A stretch of DNA of 26,909 nt from Paenibacillus sp. oral taxon 786 str. D14 (GTDB taxonomy: Bacteria > Bacillota > Bacilli > Paenibacillales > Paenibacillaceae), in NCBI RefSeq assembly GCF_000159955.1, contig NZ_GG695996.1, positions 24,241-51,149 on the forward strand, written 5' to 3'. A program made the translations under genes and the position numbers. Of the stretch, positions 16,693 through 24,114 are shown piece by piece. The notes beneath the pieces are model-generated. The model had not been told where the DNA came from and made no database searches. It worked only from the letters and a program-made list of their open reading frames with translations. Every line of letters starts with the position of its first letter. The first letter of the stretch is position 1.

Positions 16693-17949
16693 ATGGAGAA
16701 ATTAATGATTCGTGGCGGACGTCCGCTGCGCGGAAGCGTTTCGATCAGCGGCGCCAAAAACAGCGCGATAGCGTTGATTCCAGCTGCGATCTTGGCAGAA
16801 TCCGAGGTGGTTCTGGATAACTTGCCGATTTTAAGTGACGTGGCGGTATACTCGGAGATTTTGGAGGAGCTGGGTGCCCGCGTCTTGTGGGAAGGCAATC
16901 AAATGCGTATCGATCCCACCCATATTCGTTCCATTCCGATGCCCAACGGGCCGGTAAAGAAGCTGCGGGCTTCCTATTATATGATGGGGGCCTTGTTAGG
17001 ACGTTTCAAAGAAGCGACCATCGGCTTGCCGGGGGGATGTAACTTTGAACCTCGTCCAATTGATCAGCATATCAAAGGGTTTGAAGCTTTAGGGGCGACC
17101 GTGACGAATGAACACGGCGCGATTCACTTGCATGCGAAGGAGCTGCGCGGGGCGAAGGTATACCTGGATGTCAGCAGCGTTGGAGCAACAATTAACATTA
17201 TGCTGGCGGCCACGAGAGCCAAAGGCGCTACAATTATCGAAAATGCGGCGAAAGAGCCTGAAATTATAGATGTGGCCACTTTGTTAAACTCCATGGGAGC
17301 AGTAATTAAAGGGGCCGGTACGGAGACGATCCGAATTGAAGGCGTTACGGAACTGAAAGGCTGCCGCCATTCTATCATTCCCGATCGGATTCAAGCTGGA
17401 ACTTACATGATTGCTGCTGCGGCAACCCGGGGCGATGTCTTGATCGACGGCGTGATTCCTAAACATTTAGAGGCGTTGACCGCCAAGCTGCTGGAAATGG
17501 GCGCTCATGTGGAAGAGATGGACGAAAGCATTCGGGTGATCGGACAACCAGAATACCATCATGTTGATGTCAAGGCATTAGTCTACCCTGGGTTTCCGAC
17601 AGATATTCAATCGCCGATGACCAGTTTGTTGACGCAGGCAAAAGGGGTCAGCGTGCTGAGCGATTTTGTCTACAGCAATCGGTTTAAGCACGTGCCGGAG
17701 CTGGTTCGGATGGGCGCGAAAATCCGCGTCGAAGGCCGTTCTGCCATTATCGAAGGCGGACCGCTGAATGCGGCGAAGGTGAAAGCGGCTGATTTGCGTG
17801 CCGGGGCAGCGCTAGTCGTAGCTGGACTCACGGTGCCGGAGGGCACGACAGAGGTCTTTGGCGTAGAATTGATTGACCGGGGGTATGACCATCTGGTGCC
17901 GAACTTACGCGCATTGGGTGCAGATGTTTGGCGGGAGATGGAAGAATAA
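16693..17949 (+). CDS. murA: UDP-N-acetylglucosamine 1-carboxyvinyltransferase (MurA, second-paralogue type)
   Basis: A 418-residue EPSP-synthase-fold enzyme adding enolpyruvate from PEP to UDP-GlcNAc, the first committed step of peptidoglycan synthesis and the fosfomycin target. The active site has Lys22-Asn23 (SGAKNSA) and the flexible-loop Cys116 ([15 protein letters not shown]), so it is of the fosfomycin-sensitive, Cys-containing type. [11 protein letters not shown] and [21 protein letters not shown] are further family marks. Its place between fba and rho corresponds to B. subtilis murAB (murZ), the second MurA copy of Firmicutes. The ATG has AGGGGG about 11 bases upstream. Confidence 0.96.
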   Translation: MEKLMIRGGRPLRGSVSISGAKNSAIALIPAAILAESEVVLDNLPILSDVAVYSEILEELGARVLWEGNQMRIDPTHIRSIPMPNGPVKKLRASYYMMGALLGRFKEATIGLPGGCNFEPRPIDQHIKGFEALGATVTNEHGAIHLHAKELRGAKVYLDVSSVGATINIMLAATRAKGATIIENAAKEPEIIDVATLLNSMGAVIKGAGTETIRIEGVTELKGCRHSIIPDRIQAGTYMIAAAATRGDVLIDGVIPKHLEALTAKLLEMGAHVEEMDESIRVIGQPEYHHVDVKALVYPGFPTDIQSPMTSLLTQAKGVSVLSDFVYSNRFKHVPELVRMGAKIRVEGRSAIIEGGPLNAAKVKAADLRAGAALVVAGLTVPEGTTEVFGVELIDRGYDHLVPNLRALGADVWREMEE

Positions 17950-18061
17950 CTTTCCGTTTTCGCGCATAAGTTGCCAAGGATAGGGCATAATAGGCGAATA
18001 AGTCTATCATTACGCGATACTTCATAGTTTTCAATAAAATTGAATAGGTGGTTATTTTAAT

Positions 18062-19426
18062 ATGGATCTTCAAATCGCCGATCTGGAAGGGATGAAGCTT
18101 ACCGAGCTGTACAAGCTGGCGAAGCAATATCAGATCCCTTATTACGGCCAATTAAAGAAGAAAGAATTGATTTTTGCTATTTTAAGGGCACAGGCTGAAC
18201 AAAGCGGTCTGATGTTTATGGAAGGCGTGCTCGAGATTTTACCGGAAGGGTACGGTTTCCTCAGACCGATCAATTATCTGCCCAGCACGGAGGATATTTA
18301 CATTTCCGCATCGCAAATCCGCAAATTTGATCTGCGCACCGGGGATCTGGTCTCCGGGAAGTGCCGTACACCGAAGGAAAATGAGAGGTATTTCGGCCTC
18401 CTGCAAGTCAACGCCGTCAACGGCGAGAACCCGGCCATTGCGGCGGAACGTCTGCATTTTCCAGCGCTGACTCCACTCTATCCGCAGACCAAATTGGTGC
18501 TCGAAACTTCCCCAAATCATTTATCCACCCGCATTATGGATTTGCTTGCCCCGGTCGGACTCGGCCAACGTGGTTTGATCGTGGCGCCGCCTAAAGCAGG
18601 GAAGACTTTGCTGCTGAAGGAAATCGCCAACAGCATCTCCACCAACAATCCCGACATTGAGTTATTCGTATTGTTGATCGACGAACGTCCGGAAGAGGTT
18701 ACCGATATGCAGCGTTCGGTCAAAGGCGAAGTGATCGCTTCTACGTTTGACGAGCTGCCGGAGAACCATATCAAGGTGGCGGAGCTTGTGCTGCAGCGCG
18801 CTTTACGGCTAGTGGAGCACAAGAAGGACGTTGTGATTTTGCTTGATAGCATTACGCGTCTTGCCCGTGCCTATAACTTGGTGGTTCCGCCGTCGGGACG
18901 TACGCTCAGCGGGGGGATCGATCCGGCTGCGTTCCATCGTCCGAAGCGGTTCTTCGGCTCGGCCCGGAATGTGGAAGAGGGCGGCAGCTTGACGATTTTG
19001 GCAACGGCATTGGTGGATACCGGTTCGCGGATGGACGATATTATTTATGAGGAATTTAAGGGTACGGGGAACATGGAGCTGCACCTGGATCGGAAATTGG
19101 CGGAACGCCGGATCTTCCCGGCTATCGACATTCGCCGCTCCGGCACGCGGCGTGAGGAAGTGCTCCTGAGCAAAGAAGAGCTGGATACGATCTGGTCGAT
19201 CCGGAAGAATATGACCGACTCTTACGACTTTGTGGAAGGCTTCCTCAAAAAGCTGCGCGAGTGCAAGACCAACGCCGAATTCCTGGCTTCTTTTGATGTT
19301 TCCGGGAACAACCCTTCGGGTGGCGGCAACGGCGGGGCGCGTCGTCCGGTACGGTCGGGCTCTACCTCCTCACGGTCGAGTTCGGCTTCTACGGGCGCTG
19401 GCACCGCGCAAAATACTACGGTTTAA
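18062..19426 (+). CDS. rho: Transcription termination factor Rho
   Basis: A 454-residue hexameric RNA helicase that ends transcription at Rho-dependent sites. It has an N-terminal helical region ([19 protein letters not shown]), an RNA-binding OSB-type domain ([16 protein letters not shown]...[18 protein letters not shown]), Walker [13 protein letters not shown], Walker [17 protein letters not shown], and the Q/R-loop region [25 protein letters not shown]. After the conserved end (NAEFLASFD, about residue 412) there is a 42-residue Gly/Ser/Arg-rich low-complexity tail not found in the 427-residue B. subtilis protein as I know it. AGGTGG lies ten bases before the ATG. glpX, which stands between murZ and rho in B. 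subtilis, is absent. Confidence 0.97.
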   Translation: MDLQIADLEGMKLTELYKLAKQYQIPYYGQLKKKELIFAILRAQAEQSGLMFMEGVLEILPEGYGFLRPINYLPSTEDIYISASQIRKFDLRTGDLVSGKCRTPKENERYFGLLQVNAVNGENPAIAAERLHFPALTPLYPQTKLVLETSPNHLSTRIMDLLAPVGLGQRGLIVAPPKAGKTLLLKEIANSISTNNPDIELFVLLIDERPEEVTDMQRSVKGEVIASTFDELPENHIKVAELVLQRALRLVEHKKDVVILLDSITRLARAYNLVVPPSGRTLSGGIDPAAFHRPKRFFGSARNVEEGGSLTILATALVDTGSRMDDIIYEEFKGTGNMELHLDRKLAERRIFPAIDIRRSGTRREEVLLSKEELDTIWSIRKNMTDSYDFVEGFLKKLRECKTNAEFLASFDVSGNNPSGGGNGGARRPVRSGSTSSRSSSASTGAGTAQNTTV

Positions 19427-19484
19427 AGAGATCTCTCGGGGGGCTTGCTTGGCTTCCAACGATGAATACAAAGAGGAGAACAAC

Positions 19485-20753
19485 ATGTACTTAGTGTATG
19501 CAGATGAACAAGGACAGGTCTATGATCATCCGTCGCTGTACGGCTTAGCCCGCAGTGCGGACATGATCGTGGAGATTATGGAGGATGAGCTGATTCCGCT
19601 TCCTGAAGGGGCGACATTGGTGGGCTTGCCGTCCACCCGGCCGATCGGGATGGACCCGGAAACCGGCGAAATGAAGCCGCTCCCCGGGAATGTCCAGGCG
19701 GTCGGCGCTCTGCTTCCGCAAGGCTATACCCGCCTTTGTTTGCCGGGGTATGTGAAGACGGACAAGAATTATAAACTGCCTTTGTTCGGGTATTCTGCGG
19801 TGGTTTGGAAGGACGGTCAGTTTTACGTGACAGCGCGCCTGTCGGACGATCCCGAGAAGTGGAATCCGCTGAATTGTGATCCTCTTGAGCTCAAAAATCA
19901 AGTGAAAGCCTACACCTCCCGTTATCCGGAGAATCGGCTGTACGAACATTTATCGAATTGCGCGTTAGGTTATGAATGCCTAACCGCTTCCAATACGTTT
20001 TTGAACCGCTGGGAAGGGGCCGTCCCCGTCTCCTATTCCTGTAATGCGGGATGCTTCGGCTGTATTTCCGAGCAACCGGATGACAGCGGATTTGTTTCGC
20101 CGCAGACGCGGATGAACTTTCGCCCGCGTGTCGAAGAACTGGTGGAAGTGATGCTAGAGCATCTGAAGACTCCGGAGTCGATTATCAGCTTCGGCCAGGG
20201 CTGTGAAGGGGAACCGTCCACGCAGGCTAAGCTGATCATCGAGGCGATTCGCGAGGTGCGGCGCCAGACGGACATGGGGTATATCAATATCAATACCAAC
20301 GCGGGGCTTACCGATCATATCCGCGGGATCGTGGATGCCGGCTTGGATCTAATGCGGGTCAGCACGATCAGCGCGTTGGACGATCACTACAACGCCTACT
20401 ACAAACCGCGCGGCTATACGCTCGCGAATGTGGAGAAATCGTTGAAGTATGCAGCGGATCAAGGGGTCTATACCTCGATCAACTATTTGATTTTCCCTGG
20501 AGTTACGGACCGGGAGGAAGAAATCGAAGCGATGATTGATTTCGCCCGCCGCACCAATCTGAAACTGATTCAGCTGCGCAACCTGAACATCGACCCCGAA
20601 AGCTACCTGGAATTGATTCCGACGGCCAAAGGGGAGATTCTTGGGATGAAGCAGGCGATTGAGATTTTTCAGGAGGAGCTGCCGGACGTGGTCATCGGAT
20701 CGTATACGCATGTGCCGCCGGCGGAATTGGCCCGTGTCAAAGTGGGCGGATAA
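19485..20753 (+). CDS. Radical SAM protein of unknown function
   Basis: A 422-residue protein. The first about 180 residues form an unassigned domain rich in short strands (MYLVYADEQGQVYDHPSL, GATLVGLPSTRPIG, LPLFGYSAVVWKDGQFYVTA). Then comes the radical SAM core with the CX3CX2C iron-sulfur motif at Cys186, Cys190 and Cys193 (SYSCNAGCFGCISEQ), a GEP motif (GQGCEGEP), ININTNAG, LMRVSTISA, and the late strand TSINYLIFPGVTDREEEIE. It therefore probably binds a 4Fe-4S cluster and S-adenosylmethionine, but its substrate cannot be read. AGAGGAG stands seven bases before the ATG. It follows rho by 58 bases and is probably co-transcribed; rpmE has its own promoter downstream. Confidence 0.88.
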   Translation: MYLVYADEQGQVYDHPSLYGLARSADMIVEIMEDELIPLPEGATLVGLPSTRPIGMDPETGEMKPLPGNVQAVGALLPQGYTRLCLPGYVKTDKNYKLPLFGYSAVVWKDGQFYVTARLSDDPEKWNPLNCDPLELKNQVKAYTSRYPENRLYEHLSNCALGYECLTASNTFLNRWEGAVPVSYSCNAGCFGCISEQPDDSGFVSPQTRMNFRPRVEELVEVMLEHLKTPESIISFGQGCEGEPSTQAKLIIEAIREVRRQTDMGYININTNAGLTDHIRGIVDAGLDLMRVSTISALDDHYNAYYKPRGYTLANVEKSLKYAADQGVYTSINYLIFPGVTDREEEIEAMIDFARRTNLKLIQLRNLNIDPESYLELIPTAKGEILGMKQAIEIFQEELPDVVIGSYTHVPPAELARVKVGG

Positions 20754-20762
20754 AACAGGCAA

Positions 20763-20791
20763 TTGCGTGAACGAGGGGCCCGTGCTATAAT
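20763..20791 (+). promoter_or_regulatory. rpmE promoter
   Basis: TTGCGT (20763-20768), 17-bp spacer and TATAAT (20786-20791). The roughly 58-base leader contains a small CTGGGC/GCTCAG hairpin (one G-U) that could be an autoregulatory site for L31, but that is speculation. Confidence 0.8.
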
Positions 20792-20855
20792 GCGATTATG
20801 TGTCATTATAACTCTGGGCACGACTGAGGCTCAGGGCGGAAAGAGGTGAAAGAAG

Positions 20856-21053
20856 ATGAAAGAAGCAATTCAACCGAAATATTACGTGACTACTGTAACT
20901 TGCGCTTGCGGTAACACATTTGAGACGGGTTCCGTGAAACAAGACCTGCGCGTTGAAATTTGCTCCAACTGCCATCCATTCTTCACCGGGAAGCAGAAAT
21001 TCCTGGATGCTGGTGGACGTGTGGATAGATTCAAAAAGAAATACGGTATCTAA
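20856..21053 (+). CDS. rpmE: 50S ribosomal protein L31, zinc-binding form
   Basis: A 65-residue ribosomal protein. Four cysteines, Cys16, Cys18, Cys36 and Cys39 (CACGNTF...EICSNCHPF), identify the zinc-containing (C+) type. [23 protein letters not shown] is the conserved C-terminal half. The start follows AAAGAGGTG with a spacing of about 8. In zinc shortage many bacteria swap this protein for a cysteine-free paralogue; no paralogue is in the window. The position after rho is conserved with B. subtilis, apart from the inserted radical SAM gene. Confidence 0.98.
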   Translation: MKEAIQPKYYVTTVTCACGNTFETGSVKQDLRVEICSNCHPFFTGKQKFLDAGGRVDRFKKKYGI

Positions 21054-21082
21054 GATACCCTTGCACAAGCGAAATGACGAAG

Positions 21083-21124
21083 AACGTCTCTGCCAATCTG
21101 ATGATTGGCGGGGGCGTTTTTTTC
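21083..21124 (+). terminator. Strong terminator after rpmE
   Basis: A 16-bp stem, AACGTCTCTGCCAATC with GATTGGCGGGGGCGTT (three G-U pairs), tetraloop TGAT, followed by seven or more T residues. It closes the rpmE transcript. Confidence 0.95.
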
Positions 21125-21173
21125 TTTTTCGGCGGTAATGATTGGGCCCATTAAGGGGAGGTGTACAGAACAT

Positions 21174-21848
21174 ATGGACTTCGATCAGGCGCATCGGTTG
21201 TGGTTGGACACGCATCGTAAACGCCGTTCGGGTGAACGGAAAGACCGATTGGAACGGGGACATGGGCATGGAGAGCAGCTGTTTTTGCGCAATGTATGGT
21301 GGCCTTTGCGGGGGAATTTGGACAACCTGCATCCGGAATACGAAATCGTCGATTGGCGGGGGCGGCCGTATTTTGCAGATTTTGCTTGGCTAACGGGGGC
21401 CGTGAAGCTCATTATTGAGGTGAAAGGCTTTGGACCGCATGTTCGCGATATGGATCGTACGATGTATAGCCGGGAGTTGAACCGGGAGGTTTTTCTGCAA
21501 GCGTTGGGGTATCGGGTTGTTTCCCTGTCCTATGACGATGTGGAACGGCAGCCGGAAGTTTGCATCATGCTACTTCGCATGCTATTAAGCAGATTTGAGT
21601 CGTCCCGGCAGACGGACAAGCTTCCCAGGCTGGCTTTGAAATCAGCGTTGCTGCAAGCAGTTCAGTTAGGCAGACCCATTCGCCCGAAGGATGTAGAGAG
21701 GCAGCTTGGCGTAAATCATCGGACCGCGGTGCGGTATTTACAGCAGTTGTGCCAGATGGGCTGGCTACAGGCGCGTTCCAGCGGTGAGTCGGGCCGGGTT
21801 CGGATGTATGAGGTGATACGACGGGATTGGGATGCGTTTGATTGGTGA
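21174..21848 (+). CDS. DUF559-like endonuclease-fold protein fused to a winged-helix domain
   Basis: A 224-residue protein. Residues about 30-125 look like a PD-(D/E)XK fold of the DUF559/very-short-patch-repair type. An N-terminal Glu34 (GEQLFLRN), Asp69 (PYFADFAW) and Glu82-x-Lys84 (LIIEVKGFGPH) form the likely metal-binding set. Then come DMDRTMYSRELNREVFLQALGYRVVSLSYDDV, the conserved helix and last strand. Residues about 150-215 look like a winged helix (IRPKDVERQLGVNHRTAVRYLQQLCQMGWLQAR). The combination suggests DNA binding and perhaps cleavage; no substrate or partner is evident. GGGGAGGTG precedes the ATG at 21174 by about ten bases. No methylase or toxin gene is adjacent, and no promoter was recognised after the rpmE terminator. 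Confidence 0.72.
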   Translation: MDFDQAHRLWLDTHRKRRSGERKDRLERGHGHGEQLFLRNVWWPLRGNLDNLHPEYEIVDWRGRPYFADFAWLTGAVKLIIEVKGFGPHVRDMDRTMYSRELNREVFLQALGYRVVSLSYDDVERQPEVCIMLLRMLLSRFESSRQTDKLPRLALKSALLQAVQLGRPIRPKDVERQLGVNHRTAVRYLQQLCQMGWLQARSSGESGRVRMYEVIRRDWDAFDW

Positions 21849-21926
21849 GTGGATAATATGGGCTTGGTCGCCTAACGGCTAACACAAAATTAAGCTTATG
21901 CTGCCACCCCTCGATACCCCGTCGCT

Positions 21927-22109
21927 AAGTGTAAAAGTGCAGTTGATTTGAGCGAACATGGAGTGATTTGCTTGGTGGAATGTAAAAGCGCAGTTCGAAA
22001 GGGCGGAAAAGGCGGAATTCAGCCACAATAGGCGGAAATGGACTACACTTTTGCAGTTAAAACGGCAAAATGATACTAAATTGGCGAAATGAACTGCACT
22101 TTTGCATTT
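21927..22109. repeat. MITE-like element with 18-bp terminal inverted repeats and exact internal symmetry
   Basis: Four copies of TGYAAAAGYGYAGTY are arranged with dyad symmetry. Copies at 21930-21944 and 21981-21995 are on the plus strand; copies at 22041-22055 and 22092-22106 are on the minus strand. Both pairs share the same centre (22018), and GAATTC (22015-22020) lies at that centre. The ends 21927-21944 and 22092-22109 match at 16 of 18 positions as inverted repeats. GTCGCT occurs directly before (21921-21926) and shortly after (22116-22121). No convincing protein is encoded. It occupies much of the 430-base gap between the nuclease gene and the GH18 gene. Confidence 0.65.
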
Positions 22110-22116
22110 CAGAGGG

Positions 22117-22210
22117 TCGCTGTTGCGATCAGGGGTCGGGGGACGGGAGGCGGTGTACAAATCAGCCGGTTGGCTGTCGCGATCGGGGACGGGAGGCAGT
22201 GTACAAACTA
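22117..22210 (+). repeat. Imperfect direct repeat ending GTGTACAAA
   Basis: Two copies of a segment: TGTTGCGATC ... GGGGACGGGAGGCGGTGTACAAA (22121-22161) and TGTCGCGATC-GGGGACGGGAGGCAGTGTACAAA (22175-22207). The first carries 7 extra bases. It lies directly beside the palindromic element and 70 bases before the convergent GH18 gene ends. Its role is unknown; it may be part of the same mobile or repetitive unit. Confidence 0.55.
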
Positions 22211-22278
22211 AAAAACAGGTCGAAGACGATAGCCGACCGCGGTCCGCCCTCAAATCTCCAACCTGCCTGGGATGATAT

Positions 22279-23535
22279 CTACTTCTTAAACTCCACAGTT
22301 TCCTTCAGACTATTCCATTCTTCACTCTTGATGAGGCCCAGCCGCCATAAAGCGATGCCCTTCAAATCATAGCGCTTGGCCAGCCCGGTTAGCGTTTTGA
22401 CGCTGGTTTGATCCTCGCTGTCCATATTTAGCCCCAGGAGGAGCTTGCTGGCACTTGTCTCGTTAAGAGCAAGGCGGATCGCTTCGTCTACTTTGTCTGC
22501 GGGCTGCGGCCGGCCGCTATTGTTTCCTGGGAAGTAATCGTAAGCCATGATGACAATCTCGTCTGCCAGAGCCCCCAGTGTCTTATAATCATAGCCTTTA
22601 TAGGACGAGTTCAACGGGTGCAGAGCCAGGGACAGCTTCAACCCAGCTGTTCGGGTTTGCTTAGACAATTCCTTCACGAAGCTGTTGAAAGCCTGGCGTG
22701 TCGCCGTCTTTTCTGTTGTTAAGCCCAGTCCTTCGAAATCAAGCATAATTCCTTGAAACGCCTTCGCTGTCGCAGCGTTCACCATATCGGTAATCGCCTG
22801 CTGCTGCAGGGCTGGATCCTCCAAGATCCGGGTCAGTTCGCCTTTCCCATCGCTGGCGAAGACCATCAGATACGGCAAGGTTCGTGCGGAGGCAGCGTCA
22901 CTCACAAGGCTGTCCGCAGTCACGTTCCCTGCGGGTTGCGGGAGCCTAAACACGTCGCCCGTTTGCGTAAACTCCCCTTTCTCGTTGATCCGGCTCCAGC
23001 CGAAAGCGACAGCGTCCAGACTCGGAATCACCCCGACTTCCGAGAAGGAGGAGATGGCGTAGAACCCCAGCGTGTACATCCGTTCCTGCGGGGAGGCGAT
23101 GGATACGGTCCGCGAAGCTTGGTCCCACCCGACCTGGGCTCCGAACTGCTGACTGAAGAAGCTGAGCGGAATCAGCGTATTGCCTCCAACGGACCGGGGC
23201 GCAACCGCCAATGGAACGGAGGTGTTGTTCACTTTCGCCGTTTTGCTGTTCAGCGTTAACTGCACATGAATGGCTTCAGCACCTGTGCCTTTGATCGCGG
23301 TGATCGTTTTGGAAGCTTGGTTCCAAGTGACGTTGATGCCGAGCGCTTCGGATATGGAGCGGAACGGAACCAGTGTCGTGCCGTTTACAATCATGGGTTC
23401 ACCTGCAAAATTCAGCGGGTATCCGTCCAGCAGGATCCGTACCGGTGACGCCGCTTCAACCCGGGGCGACTGCATCCCGGCCAGGCCTCCGGCTAACAGG
23501 GTGATGCCCAGCAAGAGCTTCCCAATTAATTTCAT
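22279..23535 (-). CDS. Exported protein with copper-amine-oxidase-N stalk domain and GH18 glycosidase-like domain
   Basis: A 418-residue protein. It has a signal peptide with a cleavage site near VEA-AS (about 28-30). Residues 31-150 form a 'copper amine oxidase N-terminal' stalk domain, in which two units with VNGTTLVPFRSISEALGINVTWNQASKTITA and GGNTLIPLSFFSQQFGAQVGWDQASRTVSI show the typical repeat. Residues 155-415 form a GH18-type barrel: LGFYAISSF, the catalytic Glu268 in FQGIMLDFEGL, LKLSLALHPLN, DEIVIMAYDYF and GIALWRLG. It resembles the YaaH/YdhD-like spore and wall hydrolases in the barrel, so a wall- or chitin-related N-acetylglucosaminidase role is likely. GAGAGGGG lies six bases before the ATG at 23535; an ATG at 23553 is upstream of it. 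No terminator was obvious. Confidence 0.85.
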   Translation of the reverse strand: MKLIGKLLLGITLLAGGLAGMQSPRVEAASPVRILLDGYPLNFAGEPMIVNGTTLVPFRSISEALGINVTWNQASKTITAIKGTGAEAIHVQLTLNSKTAKVNNTSVPLAVAPRSVGGNTLIPLSFFSQQFGAQVGWDQASRTVSIASPQERMYTLGFYAISSFSEVGVIPSLDAVAFGWSRINEKGEFTQTGDVFRLPQPAGNVTADSLVSDAASARTLPYLMVFASDGKGELTRILEDPALQQQAITDMVNAATAKAFQGIMLDFEGLGLTTEKTATRQAFNSFVKELSKQTRTAGLKLSLALHPLNSSYKGYDYKTLGALADEIVIMAYDYFPGNNSGRPQPADKVDEAIRLALNETSASKLLLGLNMDSEDQTSVKTLTGLAKRYDLKGIALWRLGLIKSEEWNSLKETVEFKK

Positions 23536-23684
23536 TTGTTTCCCCTCTCTCATGCACTTCTAGTTTCCCATTTCCTTATTCTATTAATATAGCAAAATAT
23601 AACTAGAGTTGCATGAGAGAGCGCGCACAACTCAGTGATAGTCGAGGCATAAGCCAAGTCGTAAAGCCAACTTCTTCCCTCCGG

Positions 23685-23713
23685 TTGCATTTTATACAGG
23701 CATGAGCTATACT
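23685..23713 (+). promoter_or_regulatory. Promoter of the SRP RNA gene
   Basis: TTGCAT (23685-23690), 17-bp spacer and TATACT (23708-23713), placing the start at about 23720 where the RNA's terminal stem begins. Confidence 0.85.
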
Positions 23714-23718
23714 TAGTT

Positions 23719-23990
23719 TCACCGTGCTAGATGGGGAGGTAGCGGTGCCCTGTAACTCGCAATCCGCTATAGCGAGGTTGAAGTCCTGTTAGAGGTCTTG
23801 CCGATGTGAGGCCGGTCTTTACGGCAGACGTTGACGGACGGGTCCTCCGCAAGGAGTACCTGTGAACCTGGTCAGGTCCGGAAGGAAGCAGCCATAAGCA
23901 GTCCTACGCCTGTGCCGGAGGGCAGCCTGTCTCGAGTCTTGCCGTAAAGGTGCCGCTCGGATCGCAATGATCGATAACAGGTGCACGGTG
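23719..23990 (+). ncRNA. ffs: Signal recognition particle RNA, large Bacillus type with Alu domain
   Basis: A roughly 270-base RNA. The Ffh-binding domain IV is unmistakable: GGTCAGGTCCGGAAGGAAGC at 23870-23889 with its flanking pairing segments. The 5' part, GTGCTAGATGGGGAGGTAGC onward, is the Alu-type domain found in B. subtilis scRNA. The ends CACCGTGC (23720-23727) and GCACGGTG (23983-23990) form the terminal stem. It lies directly upstream of dnaX, as in B. subtilis. The exact termini are inferred from the stem and promoter; the mature ends may differ by a few bases. Confidence 0.95.
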
Positions 23991-24006
23991 TATACTTGAT
24001 CAGAAT

Positions 24007-24040
24007 ACATCTTTGTCTGCGGACAGGGGTGTTTTTTTTG
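24007..24040 (+). terminator. Terminator of the SRP RNA gene
   Basis: ACATCTTTGTC (24007-24017) pairs with GACAGGGGTGT (24022-24032), 11 bp with three G-U pairs, around a TGCG loop, followed by eight T residues. Confidence 0.85.
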
Positions 24041-24062
24041 TACATAGACCAAAAGGCTATAG

Positions 24063-24068
24063 TATAAT
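24063..24068 (+). promoter_or_regulatory. Likely -10 of the dnaX promoter
   Basis: A consensus TATAAT 46 bases before the dnaX ATG, just after the SRP terminator. The best -35 candidate (TTGTAC) is 19 bp away, so the promoter is not fully convincing. Confidence 0.5.
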
Positions 24069-24114
24069 AAGGGAACGACAACCGTCGTTTAAGGAAAGAA
24101 AGAGGTGCCGCATA

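Noticed and set aside
21927..22210. CRISPR array
   Set aside because: The repeats are few, in opposite orientations with dyad symmetry, and spacers are neither uniform nor unrelated; no cas genes are nearby.
21879..22253. 124-codon minus-strand frame over the palindromic element
   Set aside because: No ribosome binding site, low-complexity Cys/Ser/His peptide that only mirrors the DNA repeats.
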